Below are positions 45,853-55,157 of a stretch of DNA of 64,000 bases, one piece after another. How positions within the stretch are numbered: position 1 is the stretch's first letter; the number at the start of each line of letters is the position of its first letter. The DNA lies in assembly GCF_003626655.1 (NCBI RefSeq), contig NZ_RBAN01000002.1, forward strand, positions 992,001 through 1,056,000, read 5' to 3'. The stretch is from Micromonospora costi. Its GTDB lineage: Bacteria; Actinomycetota; Actinomycetes; Mycobacteriales; Micromonosporaceae. Under the pieces are notes generated by a model. That model saw nothing but the letters and a program-made list of their open reading frames with translations. It searched no databases and was not told the origin of the DNA. A program made the translations under genes and the position numbers.

Positions 45853-46214
45853 CCACCCGCACTGCCGAGACGGTCACGCTGAACCCCCGCTACGCGGTTC
45901 CGCTCGGCACCGGCCGGATCGCCTGCACTCAGGTCCCCGCCGGCATGTGGGCCGTCAAGGTCCGCCAGCGCGGCGACCACACCATCGCCTACGTCGTGCC
46001 CCGCTACAGCACCGCCGGCAGGGCGTTCGTCCTCGCCGTCGGCGACGACCAGCGGGCCGTGTTCGGCGCGGCCATCCGCTGGACCGGCCAGGCCAAGACC
46101 CTCGCCTGCCACATCGACCGGGTCGTGTTCGCCGGCTACGGCGACGCCACCTACGAGCAGTTGAGCGACCTCGACGGCCTCCCGGTCGTCTTCGACAGCC
46201 AGGAGGCCCGATGA
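45849..46214 (+). CDS. Hypothetical beta-rich protein
   Basis: A 121-residue beta-rich protein (TETVTLNPRYAVPLGTGRIA-like start, MWAVKVRQRGDHTIAYVVPR). No family recognised. Coupled to both neighbours by ATGA overlaps. Confidence 0.7.
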   Translation: MTTRTAETVTLNPRYAVPLGTGRIACTQVPAGMWAVKVRQRGDHTIAYVVPRYSTAGRAFVLAVGDDQRAVFGAAIRWTGQAKTLACHIDRVVFAGYGDATYEQLSDLDGLPVVFDSQEAR

Positions 46215-46561
46215 GCCTGTACCCGACCAAGACCCGACTGCGGCTGCTCCGCGACGTCGCGGACGGCATGGTGTGGTTCTCCCCGCACCAGAACGCCGTA
46301 CACAACCGAGCCACCACACCGGCGGCCAACGTGCTCTCGGCTACCGCCGAGCAGCGGGAGGCCGGCTGGATCACCGCGGACATCCGCGACAGCTCCGACA
46401 CCCTCGGCCACTACCCGTACTCGCCCACCGCCGCCGGGCTGGAACCTCCTCGCCAAGCACCTGCCGGACGCCGGCCCCATCCCGCCCGTGTGGCTCCTGG
46501 ATGTGGACGGCGTCATCAACGCGACCAGCCCGCAGTGGGGTGTCGAGCCCAGTACCGGTAA
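46211..46561 (+). pseudogene. Winged-helix-like protein with a frameshift near 46441
   Basis: MSLYPTKTRLRLLRDVADGM, VWFSPHQNAVHNR and AEQREAGWITADI form a short winged-helix-like domain with normal codon use to codon 77 (TAAGL). The frame then turns Pro/Arg-rich. Removing one G at 46441-46442 restores NLLAKHLPDAGPIPPV, which runs directly into the HAD gene in frame. So either an HTH-HAD fusion was split by a shift or the small gene lost its own stop. Second apparent frameshift in this operon. Confidence 0.6.
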
Positions 46562-46994
46562 GGCCCGCGCCGCCGGCACCACCTACCGCCTGCGCTGGGC
46601 CGCGCCGCTGGTCGACCGCATCCGCGAGCTGCACACCACCCACCAGGTCGAGGTTCGCTGGTGCACCACCTGGTGCGCGTACGCCGACGAGCTGGAACGG
46701 CTGTGGGACCTTCCCGCGCTGGGCCGCGCGTTCTGGGAGGACGTCAACGGCTACGCGGCGAAGGTGGCGAAGCTAGCCGCCGCGCGGCAGGTGCTCGCCG
46801 ACGGCCGCCGCCTGATATGGACCGACGACACCGAGGTCCCGATGTCCGGCCCCGTGTCGGACGAGCTGACCGCCGACGGGAGGTCGCTGCTGATCCGCCC
46901 GGACGAGTGGTACGGACTACGGCCGGTCGACCTCGACGCGATCGAGGCGTTCGGCCGCGAAGCGCTCGAAGCGATCAAGGCGAGGACGGCGTGA
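46488..46994 (+). CDS. HAD-superfamily phosphatase
   Basis: A 168-residue protein with the HAD nucleophile motif WLLDVDGVINATSP at its start, RWCTTWCAYADELERLW (motif II-like) and RLIWTDDTEVP (motif IV with the paired Asp). The fold and size fit 5'(3')-nucleotidases and 3'-phosphatases of the Pnk type. GTG 46488 is the first start in frame, but the frame continues upstream into the preceding broken gene. A partner role with the polynucleotide kinase at 44761 is plausible but inferred. Confidence 0.8.
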   Translation: MWLLDVDGVINATSPQWGVEPSTGKARAAGTTYRLRWAAPLVDRIRELHTTHQVEVRWCTTWCAYADELERLWDLPALGRAFWEDVNGYAAKVAKLAAARQVLADGRRLIWTDDTEVPMSGPVSDELTADGRSLLIRPDEWYGLRPVDLDAIEAFGREALEAIKARTA

Positions 46995-47194
46995 TCGTCT
47001 TCCTGTGCCCAGACCGGGCCCGCCGCCGCCACCGCTGCACGGCGACGTTCCCCGTCCCGACCCGCGACCCGGACGCCGCGCTGACCGAGGTGATCGCGCA
47101 CCTCACCGGCGACCCACACCGGCACGAGCTGGCCGACGCGATGCGGCTGCTCACCAACGTCAAAGAGATCAAGACCGCGCGGGAGGCGGCGTGA
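46991..47194 (+). CDS. Small hypothetical protein
   Basis: A 67-residue protein (VIVFLCPDRARRRHRCTATF, then DAALTEVIAHLTGDPHRHEL). The Cys/His content suggests a possible zinc site. GTG 46991 overlaps the stop of the HAD gene, and its own stop overlaps the next start. Function unknown. Confidence 0.7.
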   Translation: MIVFLCPDRARRRHRCTATFPVPTRDPDAALTEVIAHLTGDPHRHELADAMRLLTNVKEIKTAREAA

Positions 47195-47555
47195 ACGTAC
47201 CGGAATACCTGCTCGGCTTGGCCACCCTGCCGGCCGCCCTCGGCGCCGGCTGGCTGCTGTGGCGGCTCGCCCGGCTGGTCAACCGAGTTGGCGACGACCT
47301 GCTCCGGCGGCTTCCCGTCGGCAGGCGCAGGAGCGGGCCGGGTTCGCGTCTTTCGCCGCATGCGCCCGCCGCTGCCACGTCGTCGCGTTCGGCGGGGTGG
47401 CCGTCGCGGTGATGGCCGGCTATGACAGCGGCGAGCGGCAGCAGGTCTACAACGCGGTCTACCCGGTGCTGGCCGAGCCCGCCCGGGTGCGGCTTCGGCG
47501 GCGGGCGGCTGGCCCGCAGGACCCGGGCATCGACTACACCGATCAGGAGGCGTGA
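47191..47555 (+). pseudogene. Membrane-associated small gene with a frameshift near 47320
   Basis: The first frame reads VNVPEYLLGLATLPAALGAG, then WLLWRLARLVNRVGDDLLRRL, and becomes low-complexity after about 47320. A neighbouring frame takes over with RRQAQERAGFASFAACARRC, HVVAFGGVAVAVMAGYDSGE and RQQVYNAVYPVLAEPARVRL, ending at 47555 just before the next start. A single-base change near the CTTCCCGTC run would join them into one protein with an N-terminal TM segment. Third apparent frameshift in this operon. Confidence 0.6.
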
Positions 47556-47875
47556 TGTCCGATTTTTGGCTGGGGGTGCTCGCCGCCTTCGGGGTCGTCG
47601 GTGGCCTGGTCGTGGCGCTCGGCCTGGTGTGGTTGGTCGTGGTGATGCTGCCCGAGGGTGTGTGGTGGACGGTGAAGCGGCTGCCGCTGCACGACGAGTT
47701 CACGCGGGACCGGACAGCTGCGCTGGTGGCGTCGGCTCGGCGGGCGTACACCCTGCGCATCCCTCAGGGGGTGCGGCTGACGTTGACGCTCGGGGAGAAC
47801 CGGGAGGGCATGCTGGATTTGCTGGATGACCTGGGCAGAAGCCGCCGGGCGGCCCGTGTGGAGGGGCGGGAGTAG
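47555..47875 (+). CDS. Small membrane protein, last gene of the operator C operon
   Basis: A 106-residue protein with one long hydrophobic segment (LAAFGVVGGLVVALGLVWLV) and a cytoplasmic basic domain (KRLPLHDEFTRDRTAALVAS, RRAYTLRIPQGVRLTLTLGE). ATG 47555 follows AGGAGG at 4-5 nt. Function unknown. Confidence 0.75.
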   Translation: MSDFWLGVLAAFGVVGGLVVALGLVWLVVVMLPEGVWWTVKRLPLHDEFTRDRTAALVASARRAYTLRIPQGVRLTLTLGENREGMLDLLDDLGRSRRAARVEGRE

Positions 47876-48062
47876 AACTGGCCAGCGAATCCGAGCGACA
47901 CGGTAAATGCCTCATGTTCGCTCTATTTGACGCTTTTGCCCCGTGAAAGTTGCACACTGAAAACGTTCAGGGAACATCCATTCCCCGACCGAGCAACATC
48001 AACTCAACCCGAACGTCGCCGACCCGCACCCGCACGGCACCGGATCCAATGGGGAGGATCAG

Positions 48063-48812
48063 ATGCCCACCAGGCACCAACGCCGCATACGGTTGCTGCT
48101 GCTCGGCGTGGCGGCCGGCCTGGGGACCCTGATCGCGCTCGGCCACTCGGAAGACGCGCACGCCGCCGACAGCACCCCCTACCCGACAGCGGACCACATC
48201 GGCGACGTCGAGCCCGCACGCGCCGCCCTGGCCGGGATCAAGTCGCACCCGCGGGCGGTGGCCACGCAGCCGGTCCGACGTCTCATCGAGACCACGGCAG
48301 CGATCGAGGGCACCACCGTTCGCCCCACCATCAACCGACTCGTCGGCGACACGGTCTCGGCGCGGATCCGTCTTCTGGACGCGGCACCGCGCGAGCCAGC
48401 GTTCGTGCGGGCCCGACCGCAGGCTCCACCGCCCCCGGCTGCCGACCCGAGGCACGCGCCAGCCAAGACGCAGCCGGCGCCCGCCCGCGCCCGCGTGAAG
48501 CCCGCCGGCACCCTTCACCTCGCCGGCCACCGCCGCCCGGCCGCCGCTCATCCACCGGCCGAGGGGGCGGCCCGCCGTCTGCCACCGCCCGTTCCGCACG
48601 CGGCGGCTCTCACCCCCGGGGACTCCGGCTCGCACAGCCACTGGATCAACAGCGTCAGCAGCGACGATGCCGCGACGGCACCCGCGGCCAAGCCGTTCGA
48701 CGCCACTACCACCGGAGTGTGGACGCCCCACAGCCTGCCTGACCGGCCGCTGAGGGGCCGCGACCAGCACCACGACGGCCGCACCCATCCCCCGTCGCCC
48801 CCGTTCGGCTGA
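48063..48812 (+). CDS. Secreted Pro/Ala/His-rich protein
   Basis: A 249-residue protein with a signal peptide (RRIRLLLLGVAAGLGTLIAL, cleavage near AHAAD). The mature chain is Pro/Ala/Arg-rich with HSHWINSVSSDDAATAPAA and low-complexity segments, and has no catalytic motif. It is probably an exported, unstructured cell-surface protein. No SD is clear at ATG 48063, although GGGGAGG lies 7-8 nt upstream. Confidence 0.7.
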   Translation: MPTRHQRRIRLLLLGVAAGLGTLIALGHSEDAHAADSTPYPTADHIGDVEPARAALAGIKSHPRAVATQPVRRLIETTAAIEGTTVRPTINRLVGDTVSARIRLLDAAPREPAFVRARPQAPPPPAADPRHAPAKTQPAPARARVKPAGTLHLAGHRRPAAAHPPAEGAARRLPPPVPHAAALTPGDSGSHSHWINSVSSDDAATAPAAKPFDATTTGVWTPHSLPDRPLRGRDQHHDGRTHPPSPPFG

Positions 48813-48964
48813 CTCTCACCGTCGCCTCGGGCACCAGCCAGCAGCACTGGCCGGCGCCAACCGCCGCACGCCTACCCGAGGGCTCTGCGGCGGGGAGACA
48901 GCAAAGCCCCCACGCGGTGCTGCGCGTCTCCGATCACCCGCAACTAGATCGGAGCACCACCACC

Positions 48965-49522
48965 ATGACGCACAACCTGAGCTACCCCCGCGATCTGAAC
49001 GACAACACGGAGCGGGAGATCCACGCGGCCCGTAAGCAGCGAGAACGCCGGATCTGTCGGCTCCTCGCGGAGCGGAGGCAGATGCGGCCCCCTCGGATCT
49101 ACACCCGGGCCACCGTGATCGCCGGCATCGCTGCGGTCCTGGACTGGGTGATGGTCGCCTTCCACACCGCCAGCGTGCGAGGCCGCGCGCAGGACCCGAT
49201 GATCGGCACCCATCAGGCGCTCGTGGCGACGCTCTCCATCATTGCCGCGTGCCTCGCGATCGGCTGGGCCATCATGGAGATGCAGCGCCGGTTCGAAGTC
49301 AAACGAGACGAGATCGAGGATCTGCGCCATCAGGACCGCACGGCGCTGGCCGAGTGGGCGATGGTCGTGGCGAGCAACCGGGAGTGGCAGAGCTACGCCG
49401 TCGGTGTGCGGGAGGGGCAGGGCTACAACCGCAACGCATCGACCGATCCGCACAACGCCGTCGTGCCGCTGTCGCAGCGCACCGCCGGCAGCCGGCAGCC
49501 CGGCCACCGGTACTACAGCTAG
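48965..49522 (+). CDS. Membrane protein with two TM segments
   Basis: A 185-residue protein with a basic cytoplasmic N-terminus (AARKQRERRICRLLAERRQM), TM segments near 48-68 (RATVIAGIAAVLDWVMVAF) and 85-105 (LVATLSIIAACLAIGWAIM), then a charged coil (FEVKRDEIEDLRHQDRTALA) and a hydrophilic tail. It is convergent with the integrase gene, with stops overlapping by 4 bp. Function unknown. Confidence 0.7.
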   Translation: MTHNLSYPRDLNDNTEREIHAARKQRERRICRLLAERRQMRPPRIYTRATVIAGIAAVLDWVMVAFHTASVRGRAQDPMIGTHQALVATLSIIAACLAIGWAIMEMQRRFEVKRDEIEDLRHQDRTALAEWAMVVASNREWQSYAVGVREGQGYNRNASTDPHNAVVPLSQRTAGSRQPGHRYYS

Positions 49523-50460
49523 ACGCCGCGCATCACGTCGATGTTGTCGTAGGCGCGCTGTGCCCGTCGTCCCCGGGCGGCCGACCCGTAGTGCAGGAGC
49601 ATCTGCCTGGACTCCCACCCGTTGAGTTCCATCAGGTCGCCCTCGGCGCCGCCCGCGTCCAGCCAGTTGTGGGTGAACGTGTGCCTGAACAGGTGCGGGT
49701 GGACCTTCAGGCCGATCCGTGCACCTCGCCGCTTGACGATCTGCCGCACCCCTGACGGCGTCATCGGCACGTTCCGGCGCACGCCGATCCACAGGGCTTT
49801 GGTGAGCTTCGCCGCCGAGTGCTCGGACCGCTTCCGCAGGTACCGGTCGAGGGCGAGGGCCGCCTTGGCGTCGAACTTGACGGTGCGTGTCCTGCCGCCC
49901 TTGCCGGTAACCACGGCGGTCCGCTTCGCCACGTCGACATCGTCGAGGTCCAGGCCGGTGATCTCGGCGAGTCGGCAGCCGGTCGCGGCGAACAGCCTCA
50001 TGAGGGCCGCATCGCGGCGGTCCTCATAGGTCTTGCCCTTCTCCGCGTCCTTGATCAGCGCGGCGAGCTGTTCGGTCTCGATGATCGGCTTCGGCTCGGC
50101 GCCAACCTTGACCGGCGGCGGGGGCTTGAACTTGTCGAACGGGTCGACCGTGTCCTCTTCCTCGGCGTACCACTTGAAGAACGCTTGCAACGCGCGGCCG
50201 ATGTTGTTGCGGTAGCCGCGGGCGTACTCGATCTCCTGCATGTGGGCGAAGAACTGGCGCAGCTCGTCGCGGGTTACCTGCGCCCACGACCGGATGTCGG
50301 TTTCGCGCAGCAGCCAGCCGGCGAACCAGGATGCCGCGTCGGTGTAAATCTCCCTCGTGCGTTCTGACCGTTCGGCGACTTGGAGTGACAGCCGGAACGA
50401 GGCGATCCACGGGGCGAACGAGCCGAGGTCTTCTGGTAGGTCACCGCGCCGGCTGGCCAT
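49519..50460 (-). CDS. int: Tyrosine integrase (phage/element type)
   Basis: A 313-residue protein. The N-terminal SAM-like domain (YTDAASWFAGWLLRETDIRS) is followed by a catalytic domain with the conserved residues in order: Arg in ATGCRLAEITGL, Lys in VTGKGGRTRTVK, HLFRH, a Trp in LNGWESRQ where many relatives have His, and the nucleophile Tyr in LLHYGSA. ATG 50460 is preceded by GGTGGAG and was preferred to GTG 50475. It lies next to tRNA-Val, whose 3' end is the probable attachment site. No excisionase gene lies beside it; the HTH protein at 9339 might serve. Confidence 0.9.
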   Translation of the reverse strand: MASRRGDLPEDLGSFAPWIASFRLSLQVAERSERTREIYTDAASWFAGWLLRETDIRSWAQVTRDELRQFFAHMQEIEYARGYRNNIGRALQAFFKWYAEEEDTVDPFDKFKPPPPVKVGAEPKPIIETEQLAALIKDAEKGKTYEDRRDAALMRLFAATGCRLAEITGLDLDDVDVAKRTAVVTGKGGRTRTVKFDAKAALALDRYLRKRSEHSAAKLTKALWIGVRRNVPMTPSGVRQIVKRRGARIGLKVHPHLFRHTFTHNWLDAGGAEGDLMELNGWESRQMLLHYGSAARGRRAQRAYDNIDVMRGV

Positions 50461-50475
50461 CTTCTCCACCTCCAC

Positions 50476-50724
50476 ACAGCACTCGCGTGCAATCCGTAGG
50501 GCCCCCAGCTACGGCCTGTGAGGCCGCGATGGACGCCGGTAGGGACCGCCGGGGGTAGTCCGGACACCGGCGGGGGTGGTTTCGGCCCTCAGGGGCCTTC
50601 TGGTGGGGTCGGCGTTGGCCGGAACCCGCTTGGAGACGATCGCGTAAGCGACTGCTCTGTGAGCGGCTAAGCGTACCGATCGTGCTGGCTGCCACCGGCG
50701 TTTCCGCAGGTGGGAGGGGGTTTG
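50476..50724. other. Integrase-tRNA spacer, probable right end (attR) region
   Basis: About 250 bp between the integrase start and tRNA-Val. Short repeats of CGCCGG/CCGGCG and CACCGGCGGGGGTGG-like runs may be integrase arm sites. The crossover itself probably lies in the tRNA 3' end at 50725-50760. No gene. Confidence 0.5.
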
Positions 50725-50796
50725 TGGGCGCGGCAGGTTTCGAACCTGCGACCCCTCGCTTGTAAGGCGAGTGCTCTCCCACTGAGCTACGCGCCC
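50725..50796 (-). tRNA. tRNA-Val(TAC), probable attachment site
   Basis: Minus-strand cloverleaf with acceptor GGGCGCG/CGCGCCC, loop CTTACAA with anticodon TAC and T-loop TTCGAAA. Its 3' half faces the integrase, so the element probably integrated here and kept the tRNA intact. It marks the start of chromosomal DNA. Confidence 0.9.
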
Positions 50797-50881
50797 GGAA
50801 CGCCCGTACGGCGGGCCGGTGGCTGGCAAGCTTACCCTGCTCGCCTCCGGCCCGGGCGCACGGCGTGGCCGGGTCAGGGTT

Positions 50882-51349
50882 TCAGGATGCGGCCACCTCG
50901 GCGAGCGCCTTGCGCCAGCCCTGCTGGTCGCGGGCCTCCCCCGGCATGGTCATCTCGGCGAACCGCACCACGCCGGTCTTGTCGATCACGAAGGTGCCCC
51001 GGTTGGCCACCCCGGCGGTCTCGTTGAAGACGCCGTACGCCTGGGCGACCGCCCCGTGCGGCCAGAAGTCCGCGAGCATGGGGAACTGGTAGCCCTCGCG
51101 GTCGGCCCAGACCTTGTGGCTGTAGACCGAGTCGACGCTGACGGTGAGGACCTGCACCTCGTCGTTGACGTACGCGTCGAGGTTGTCCCGCACCTCGCAC
51201 AGCTCGCCCTGGCAGATGCCGGTGAAGGCCAGCGGGTAGAAGACCAGCAGCACGGTGCGCCGCCCCCGGAAGTCGGAGAGCCGAACCTCCTGGTTGTTCT
51301 GGTCCTTCAGCACGAAGTCGGGTGCCTCGGCGCCAACCTCGACGGGCAT
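50882..51349 (-). CDS. AhpE-type peroxiredoxin
   Basis: A 155-residue 1-Cys-type peroxiredoxin. PLAFTGICQGELCEVRDNLD carries the peroxidatic Cys and the active-site Pro/Thr, and VLTVSVDSVYSHKVW, FPMLADFWPHGAVAQAYGVF and NRGTFVIDKTGVVRFAEM complete the fold. It resembles mycobacterial AhpE. ATG 51349 has AAGGAG at about 7 nt. It reduces peroxides in the cytoplasm. First chromosomal protein gene after the tRNA; convergent promoters are not evident. Confidence 0.9.
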   Translation of the reverse strand: MPVEVGAEAPDFVLKDQNNQEVRLSDFRGRRTVLLVFYPLAFTGICQGELCEVRDNLDAYVNDEVQVLTVSVDSVYSHKVWADREGYQFPMLADFWPHGAVAQAYGVFNETAGVANRGTFVIDKTGVVRFAEMTMPGEARDQQGWRKALAEVAAS

Positions 51350-51461
51350 GCGGAAGCTCCTTGCGTGGGGGTCGGAAACGGCACCAGCGTGCCACACCCG
51401 GCGGCGACCCCGCCGGGCGACCATCCGGTTGCCCGCCCCCTCGGGGCGACGGGCGACCGGG

Positions 51462-51899
51462 CTACTTCTTGCCCTTGGCCCCTCGGCGCAGGACGAGGCG
51501 GGCACCGCTCCAGTCCCGGCCGGCGTTGACCGTCGAGGTCTGCTGGAGGCCGGCCGTGGGAGCGGACTCCGCGATCTCGCTCGGCTCGACGTGACCCTCG
51601 CGCCCCGCCTTGGGCGTGAGCAGCCAGACGACCCCGTTGTCGGCCAGGGGGCCGAGGGCGTCGACGAGGAGCTCGAAGAGGTCACCGTCGCCGTCGCGGT
51701 ACCAGACGAGCACCGCGTCGACCACCTCGTCGGTGTCCTCGTCGACCAGCTCTCCGGAGCGGTCAGTCAGGGCGTCGCGGAGGTCGTGGTCGACGTCGTC
51801 GTCGTACCCCATCTCCATGACGACCATGCCCGGCTCGATTCCGAACCGGTCCGCCAGGCTGCGTACCCCGTCGGCGGCCTGACCAGCGGTCGCGCTCAC
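51462..51899 (-). CDS. DUF3052 family protein
   Basis: A 145-residue acidic protein: RFGIEPGMVVMEMGYDDDVD, DEVVDAVLVWYRDGDGDLFE and NGVVWLLTPKAGREGHVEPS. This is the actinobacteria-specific DUF3052 family, often found near aceE as here. GTG 51899 has AGGAGG at 9 nt. Function unknown. Confidence 0.9.
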   Translation of the reverse strand: MSATAGQAADGVRSLADRFGIEPGMVVMEMGYDDDVDHDLRDALTDRSGELVDEDTDEVVDAVLVWYRDGDGDLFELLVDALGPLADNGVVWLLTPKAGREGHVEPSEIAESAPTAGLQQTSTVNAGRDWSGARLVLRRGAKGKK

Positions 51900-52011
51900 T
51901 GTCGCGTGCCTCCTCATCTCGTCCCTGCTCGCGGCGCCTGGTCGGCGCCGTCAGGCAAAGTCCACACAGTTGTGGCCCCCCGCGCAAGTGGCGCACCGGG
52001 TGGAACGGAAT

Positions 52012-54576
52012 TTACCGTGCCAGGAGCGTGCGGGCACCCTGGGTAATGGCTTCCTCTGAGACCAGAACCTGACGCGCGGCCGGACCTAATGGTACAAACG
52101 AGTCAACTCCGGCTACTCGTCGCGCCGCACCGACATATCCGGCATCGACCAGTGCGGCGATCACCCCCTCGCCGACCCCGCCGGACCGGCGGGTCTCGTC
52201 CACCACCAGCACCCGCCCGGTCGCCGAGGCCTCCCGGATGATGTCCGCGACGGGCAGCGGCGCCAGCCAGCGCAGGTCCACCACCCGGGTCCCCACCCCC
52301 TCCTCGGCGAGCGCGGCGGCCGCCCGCAGCGACATCCGTACGCCGTTACCGAAGGTGATGATCGTGAGGTCCTCGGCCGAACCCACCCCGTACACGCGGG
52401 CCCGGCCGACCGGCACGTGGCCGCTCGCCCAGCCGCCCGGCTCCGCGTAGCTTGCCATCCACTCGCCGTCGCCGTCGGCGTACAGGTCCCGGGTGTGGTA
52501 GAGCGCGATGGGCTCCAGGAACACGCACACGCTGCCGTCCACCGCCGCGCTCGCCAGGCAGGTCCGCAGCATGGGCGCGGCGTCGTCCGGCCGCGCCGGC
52601 ACCGCGATCACCAGGCCCGGCACGTCCCGGAGTACGGCCACCGAGTTGTCGTTGTGGAAGTGACCGCCGAAGCCCTCCTGGTAGGCGAGGCCGGCGATGC
52701 GCACCACCATCGGGTTGCGGTAGGCCCCCTGCGAGAAGAACTGCATGGTGGCCGCCTCGCCGCGCAGCTGGTCCTCGGCGTTGTGCAGGTACGCCAGGTA
52801 CTGGATCTCCGGCACCGGCAGCATCCCCGCGAGCCCGGCGCCCAGGCCCAGACCGAGGATCGACGTCTCGTCGAGCAGGGTGTCGAAGACCCGCGCCGGC
52901 CCGAACCGGTCGCGCAGGCCCTTGGTCACCCCGTACACGCCGCCCTTGGCGGCCACGTCCTCGCCGAAGACCGCCATCCCCGGGTGGTCGAGCATGCCGT
53001 CGGCCAGCGCGGCGTTGATGCTCTGCGCGAGGGTCAGCGGGCCGCCCAGCTCGGGCGGTTTGCCGCCGAACGCCTCGGCGCGCGCCGCCGCGCCGGGACC
53101 GGCCGCCCGGGCCGCCGCCTCGGCGACCGCCCGGGCCACCCGCGCCGGTCGCCGGGGCGCCAGCGGGGCCACCACCTCGGCCGCCGCGGTGAGCTTCGGC
53201 TCGCCGATCGCCTCCTCGGCGAGCCGGCGTACCTGCCAGCCGATGTCGTCGTACCGGGCCAGCAGCTCCTCGCCGGTGGCGACCCCCGCCTCCACGAGCA
53301 CGCGCGCGGTGGCGACTAGCGGGTCCCGGTCCAGGTCGGCGGCGATCTCCGCCGGGCTGCGGTACGCGGTCTCCGCGTCCGCCCCGGCGTGCCCCATGAG
53401 CCGTACCGTACGCAGGTGCAGCACCGCCGGGCGGCGGTGCCGCCGCACCCAGCCGGCGGCCTCCTCGGCCGCCGCGTACGCCTGCACCGGGTCGCCGCCG
53501 TCGGCCGCGAAGTAGCGGATGCCCGGCCGGGACCGCAGCGCCGTCTCCACCCAGCCCTGTGGAGTGCGGACGCTGATGCCGAGGCCGTTGTCCTCGCAGA
53601 CGAAGAGCACCGGGATCCGCAGGCCGGTGTGGTCGTACCAGCCGGCGGTGTTCAGCGCGGCGGCGGCGCTCGCGTGGTTGATCGAGGCGTCGCCGAAGGA
53701 GCACACCACGATCGCGTCGGGCGGCCAGGGCGCGGCCGACCCGTCCGTCTCCCCGGCCCGCGCTCCGCCCCCGGCCCGGCGGGTCTCCAGCCGGCGCAGC
53801 CGTTCGACGGCGAGCCCCATGCCGACCGCGCGGGGCAGGTGCGAGGCGATGGTCGAGGTGGTCGGCACCACGGCGAGATCGGGATGGCCGAAGACCTTGT
53901 GCCGGCCACCGGCGATCGGCTCCCGCGCCGAGGCGGCCATGCCGCGCAGCACGTCTCGTGCCGCCGCCGCGTACGCCCACGGGCGCTCCGGCCGGGACGG
54001 TGCGGAGGGGTGGCCGTCCGGGGCGCCCACCGGGGTGCCGTCGGCCGGGTCGCCGTCGGCCGGGCGCTGCTCGACCTCCTCGGCGTTCGGGCCCCGCCCG
54101 GCGGGGACGGACGCTGCCGGGGTCCTGTCGGGGCCGTCCGGGGCTTCCGGTGCCCCGTCCCCGTCCCCGGGTGCCGCGGCGGCGTCCGCCGTCTCGCGGG
54201 CGTCGTCGGCGGGCTCGTCCGGGCCGGGTACGGCGGCCTGGGCAGCGCGCACGCAGTAGAACGCGCCCGAACGGTAGTGCAGCAGGGCCGGGTCGGTGGG
54301 GCGCAGCACGGCGGCGACCAGGGCGTTGGCCTCGTGCCCGGCCGAGCCGATCGTGTAGTAGCCCTCGCCGAAGCTGCGCAGCCAGCGCCCGGCCAGGTCC
54401 AGCTGCCGGCTGGTGACCTGCGCGTCGAAGAGGTCCAGTGCCCGGGCGCCGGTCAGCGTCGCGCCGTCGCTGAGCGGGTCGGCCGGGTCACGCCGCTGCC
54501 CTGGGTCGGCCAGCGCGGCCAGTGTCTGCCGGAACCGGTCGTCGAGATCGTGCGGGGTGGTCACGTCGGACAGCAT
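52012..54576 (-). CDS. Fused E1 alpha/beta 2-oxoacid dehydrogenase component
   Basis: An 854-residue protein. The alpha part has the thiamine-diphosphate motif [20 protein letters not shown] near residue 290 and the [11 protein letters not shown] segment. The beta part starts near residue 520 with [20 protein letters not shown] and includes [18 protein letters not shown] and the [16 protein letters not shown]-terminal motif. Alpha and beta are separate chains in most bacteria and are fused in many actinobacteria. An acidic Pro/Ala linker of about 100 residues (near 135-235) is unusual. Substrate, branched-chain or another 2-oxoacid, is not decided by sequence. The nearby aceE encodes the pyruvate enzyme. 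Confidence 0.85.
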   Translation of the reverse strand: MLSDVTTPHDLDDRFRQTLAALADPGQRRDPADPLSDGATLTGARALDLFDAQVTSRQLDLAGRWLRSFGEGYYTIGSAGHEANALVAAVLRPTDPALLHYRSGAFYCVRAAQAAVPGPDEPADDARETADAAAAPGDGDGAPEAPDGPDRTPAASVPAGRGPNAEEVEQRPADGDPADGTPVGAPDGHPSAPSRPERPWAYAAAARDVLRGMAASAREPIAGGRHKVFGHPDLAVVPTTSTIASHLPRAVGMGLAVERLRRLETRRAGGGARAGETDGSAAPWPPDAIVVCSFGDASINHASAAAALNTAGWYDHTGLRIPVLFVCEDNGLGISVRTPQGWVETALRSRPGIRYFAADGGDPVQAYAAAEEAAGWVRRHRRPAVLHLRTVRLMGHAGADAETAYRSPAEIAADLDRDPLVATARVLVEAGVATGEELLARYDDIGWQVRRLAEEAIGEPKLTAAAEVVAPLAPRRPARVARAVAEAAARAAGPGAAARAEAFGGKPPELGGPLTLAQSINAALADGMLDHPGMAVFGEDVAAKGGVYGVTKGLRDRFGPARVFDTLLDETSILGLGLGAGLAGMLPVPEIQYLAYLHNAEDQLRGEAATMQFFSQGAYRNPMVVRIAGLAYQEGFGGHFHNDNSVAVLRDVPGLVIAVPARPDDAAPMLRTCLASAAVDGSVCVFLEPIALYHTRDLYADGDGEWMASYAEPGGWASGHVPVGRARVYGVGSAEDLTIITFGNGVRMSLRAAAALAEEGVGTRVVDLRWLAPLPVADIIREASATGRVLVVDETRRSGGVGEGVIAALVDAGYVGAARRVAGVDSFVPLGPAARQVLVSEEAITQGARTLLAR

Positions 54577-54627
54577 TACCGACGAGGGCCAGTCGCGCCC
54601 ACCCGGACACACACCGCCCGGCGGCGC

Positions 54628-55107
54628 TCAGGACGCCGCGTGCTCCTCCGGGCAGCCATCGTCGGAGACCTTCCACACGAGGTCACGCAGCGCGGCCACC
54701 TCCACGGTGGTGAGCCCGGCGAGCTGCCGCGAGTCGGACATCACGTCGTGCACCCGCTGCCGCATCCGCCGGCCGGCCTCGGTGACCATGAGCGTCTTCT
54801 GCCGGCGGTCGGCAGGGTCGACCCGGCGCTGCACCAGACCCGCCTGCTCCAGCTTGTCCACGAGGGCCGTGACGTTGGACCGGTCGCACTGCAACTGCTC
54901 GGCCAGGTCGCGCGCCGGCAGCGGCCGGTCCGGGTCGAGTTCGTACAGCGCGCGGGCGACCGCCGGCGTGAGGCCCAGCTCGGCGATCTCGACGTCCTGC
55001 CGGTGCCGGATGGCCGAGGCCACGTGCATCATCCGGCGTACGGCGTCGGCCGCGAGCCCGCCACGATCCCCCGGCTCGGGACCGTCGGTGCCGGCACGCT
55101 GGCTCAT
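54628..55107 (-). CDS. MarR-family transcriptional regulator
   Basis: A 159-residue winged-helix regulator: [40 protein letters not shown] (recognition helix), [20 protein letters not shown] and the wing. It lies upstream of the E1 gene in the same direction and may control it. The frame continues upstream of ATG 55107, but the composition there is repetitive, so ATG 55107 is preferred. Confidence 0.85.
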   Translation of the reverse strand: MSQRAGTDGPEPGDRGGLAADAVRRMMHVASAIRHRQDVEIAELGLTPAVARALYELDPDRPLPARDLAEQLQCDRSNVTALVDKLEQAGLVQRRVDPADRRQKTLMVTEAGRRMRQRVHDVMSDSRQLAGLTTVEVAALRDLVWKVSDDGCPEEHAAS

Positions 55108-55157
55108 GCCAGCCAGTCTACGTGCGGAAACCGGCAGTTGATCACTGCTGGGCAGTC

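Larger units (their letters stand above)
1..50724. mobile_element. Large integrative and probably conjugative element, left end outside the window
   Basis: The region carries the hallmarks of an actinomycete integrative element: a tyrosine integrase next to the 3' end of tRNA-Val, an FtsK/TraB-type DNA translocase with small membrane proteins, a replication-initiator candidate with iteron-like repeats, many short operons of unknown proteins, and a tRNA array. No relaxase is recognisable, which fits the double-stranded TraB-type transfer of actinomycetes, although a relaxase could lie outside the window. The right boundary is placed at the tRNA-Val 3' end because these integrases recombine there. 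I did not find the second attachment copy, so the left end is presumably beyond base 1. Whether the element still moves is unknown. Confidence 0.85.
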
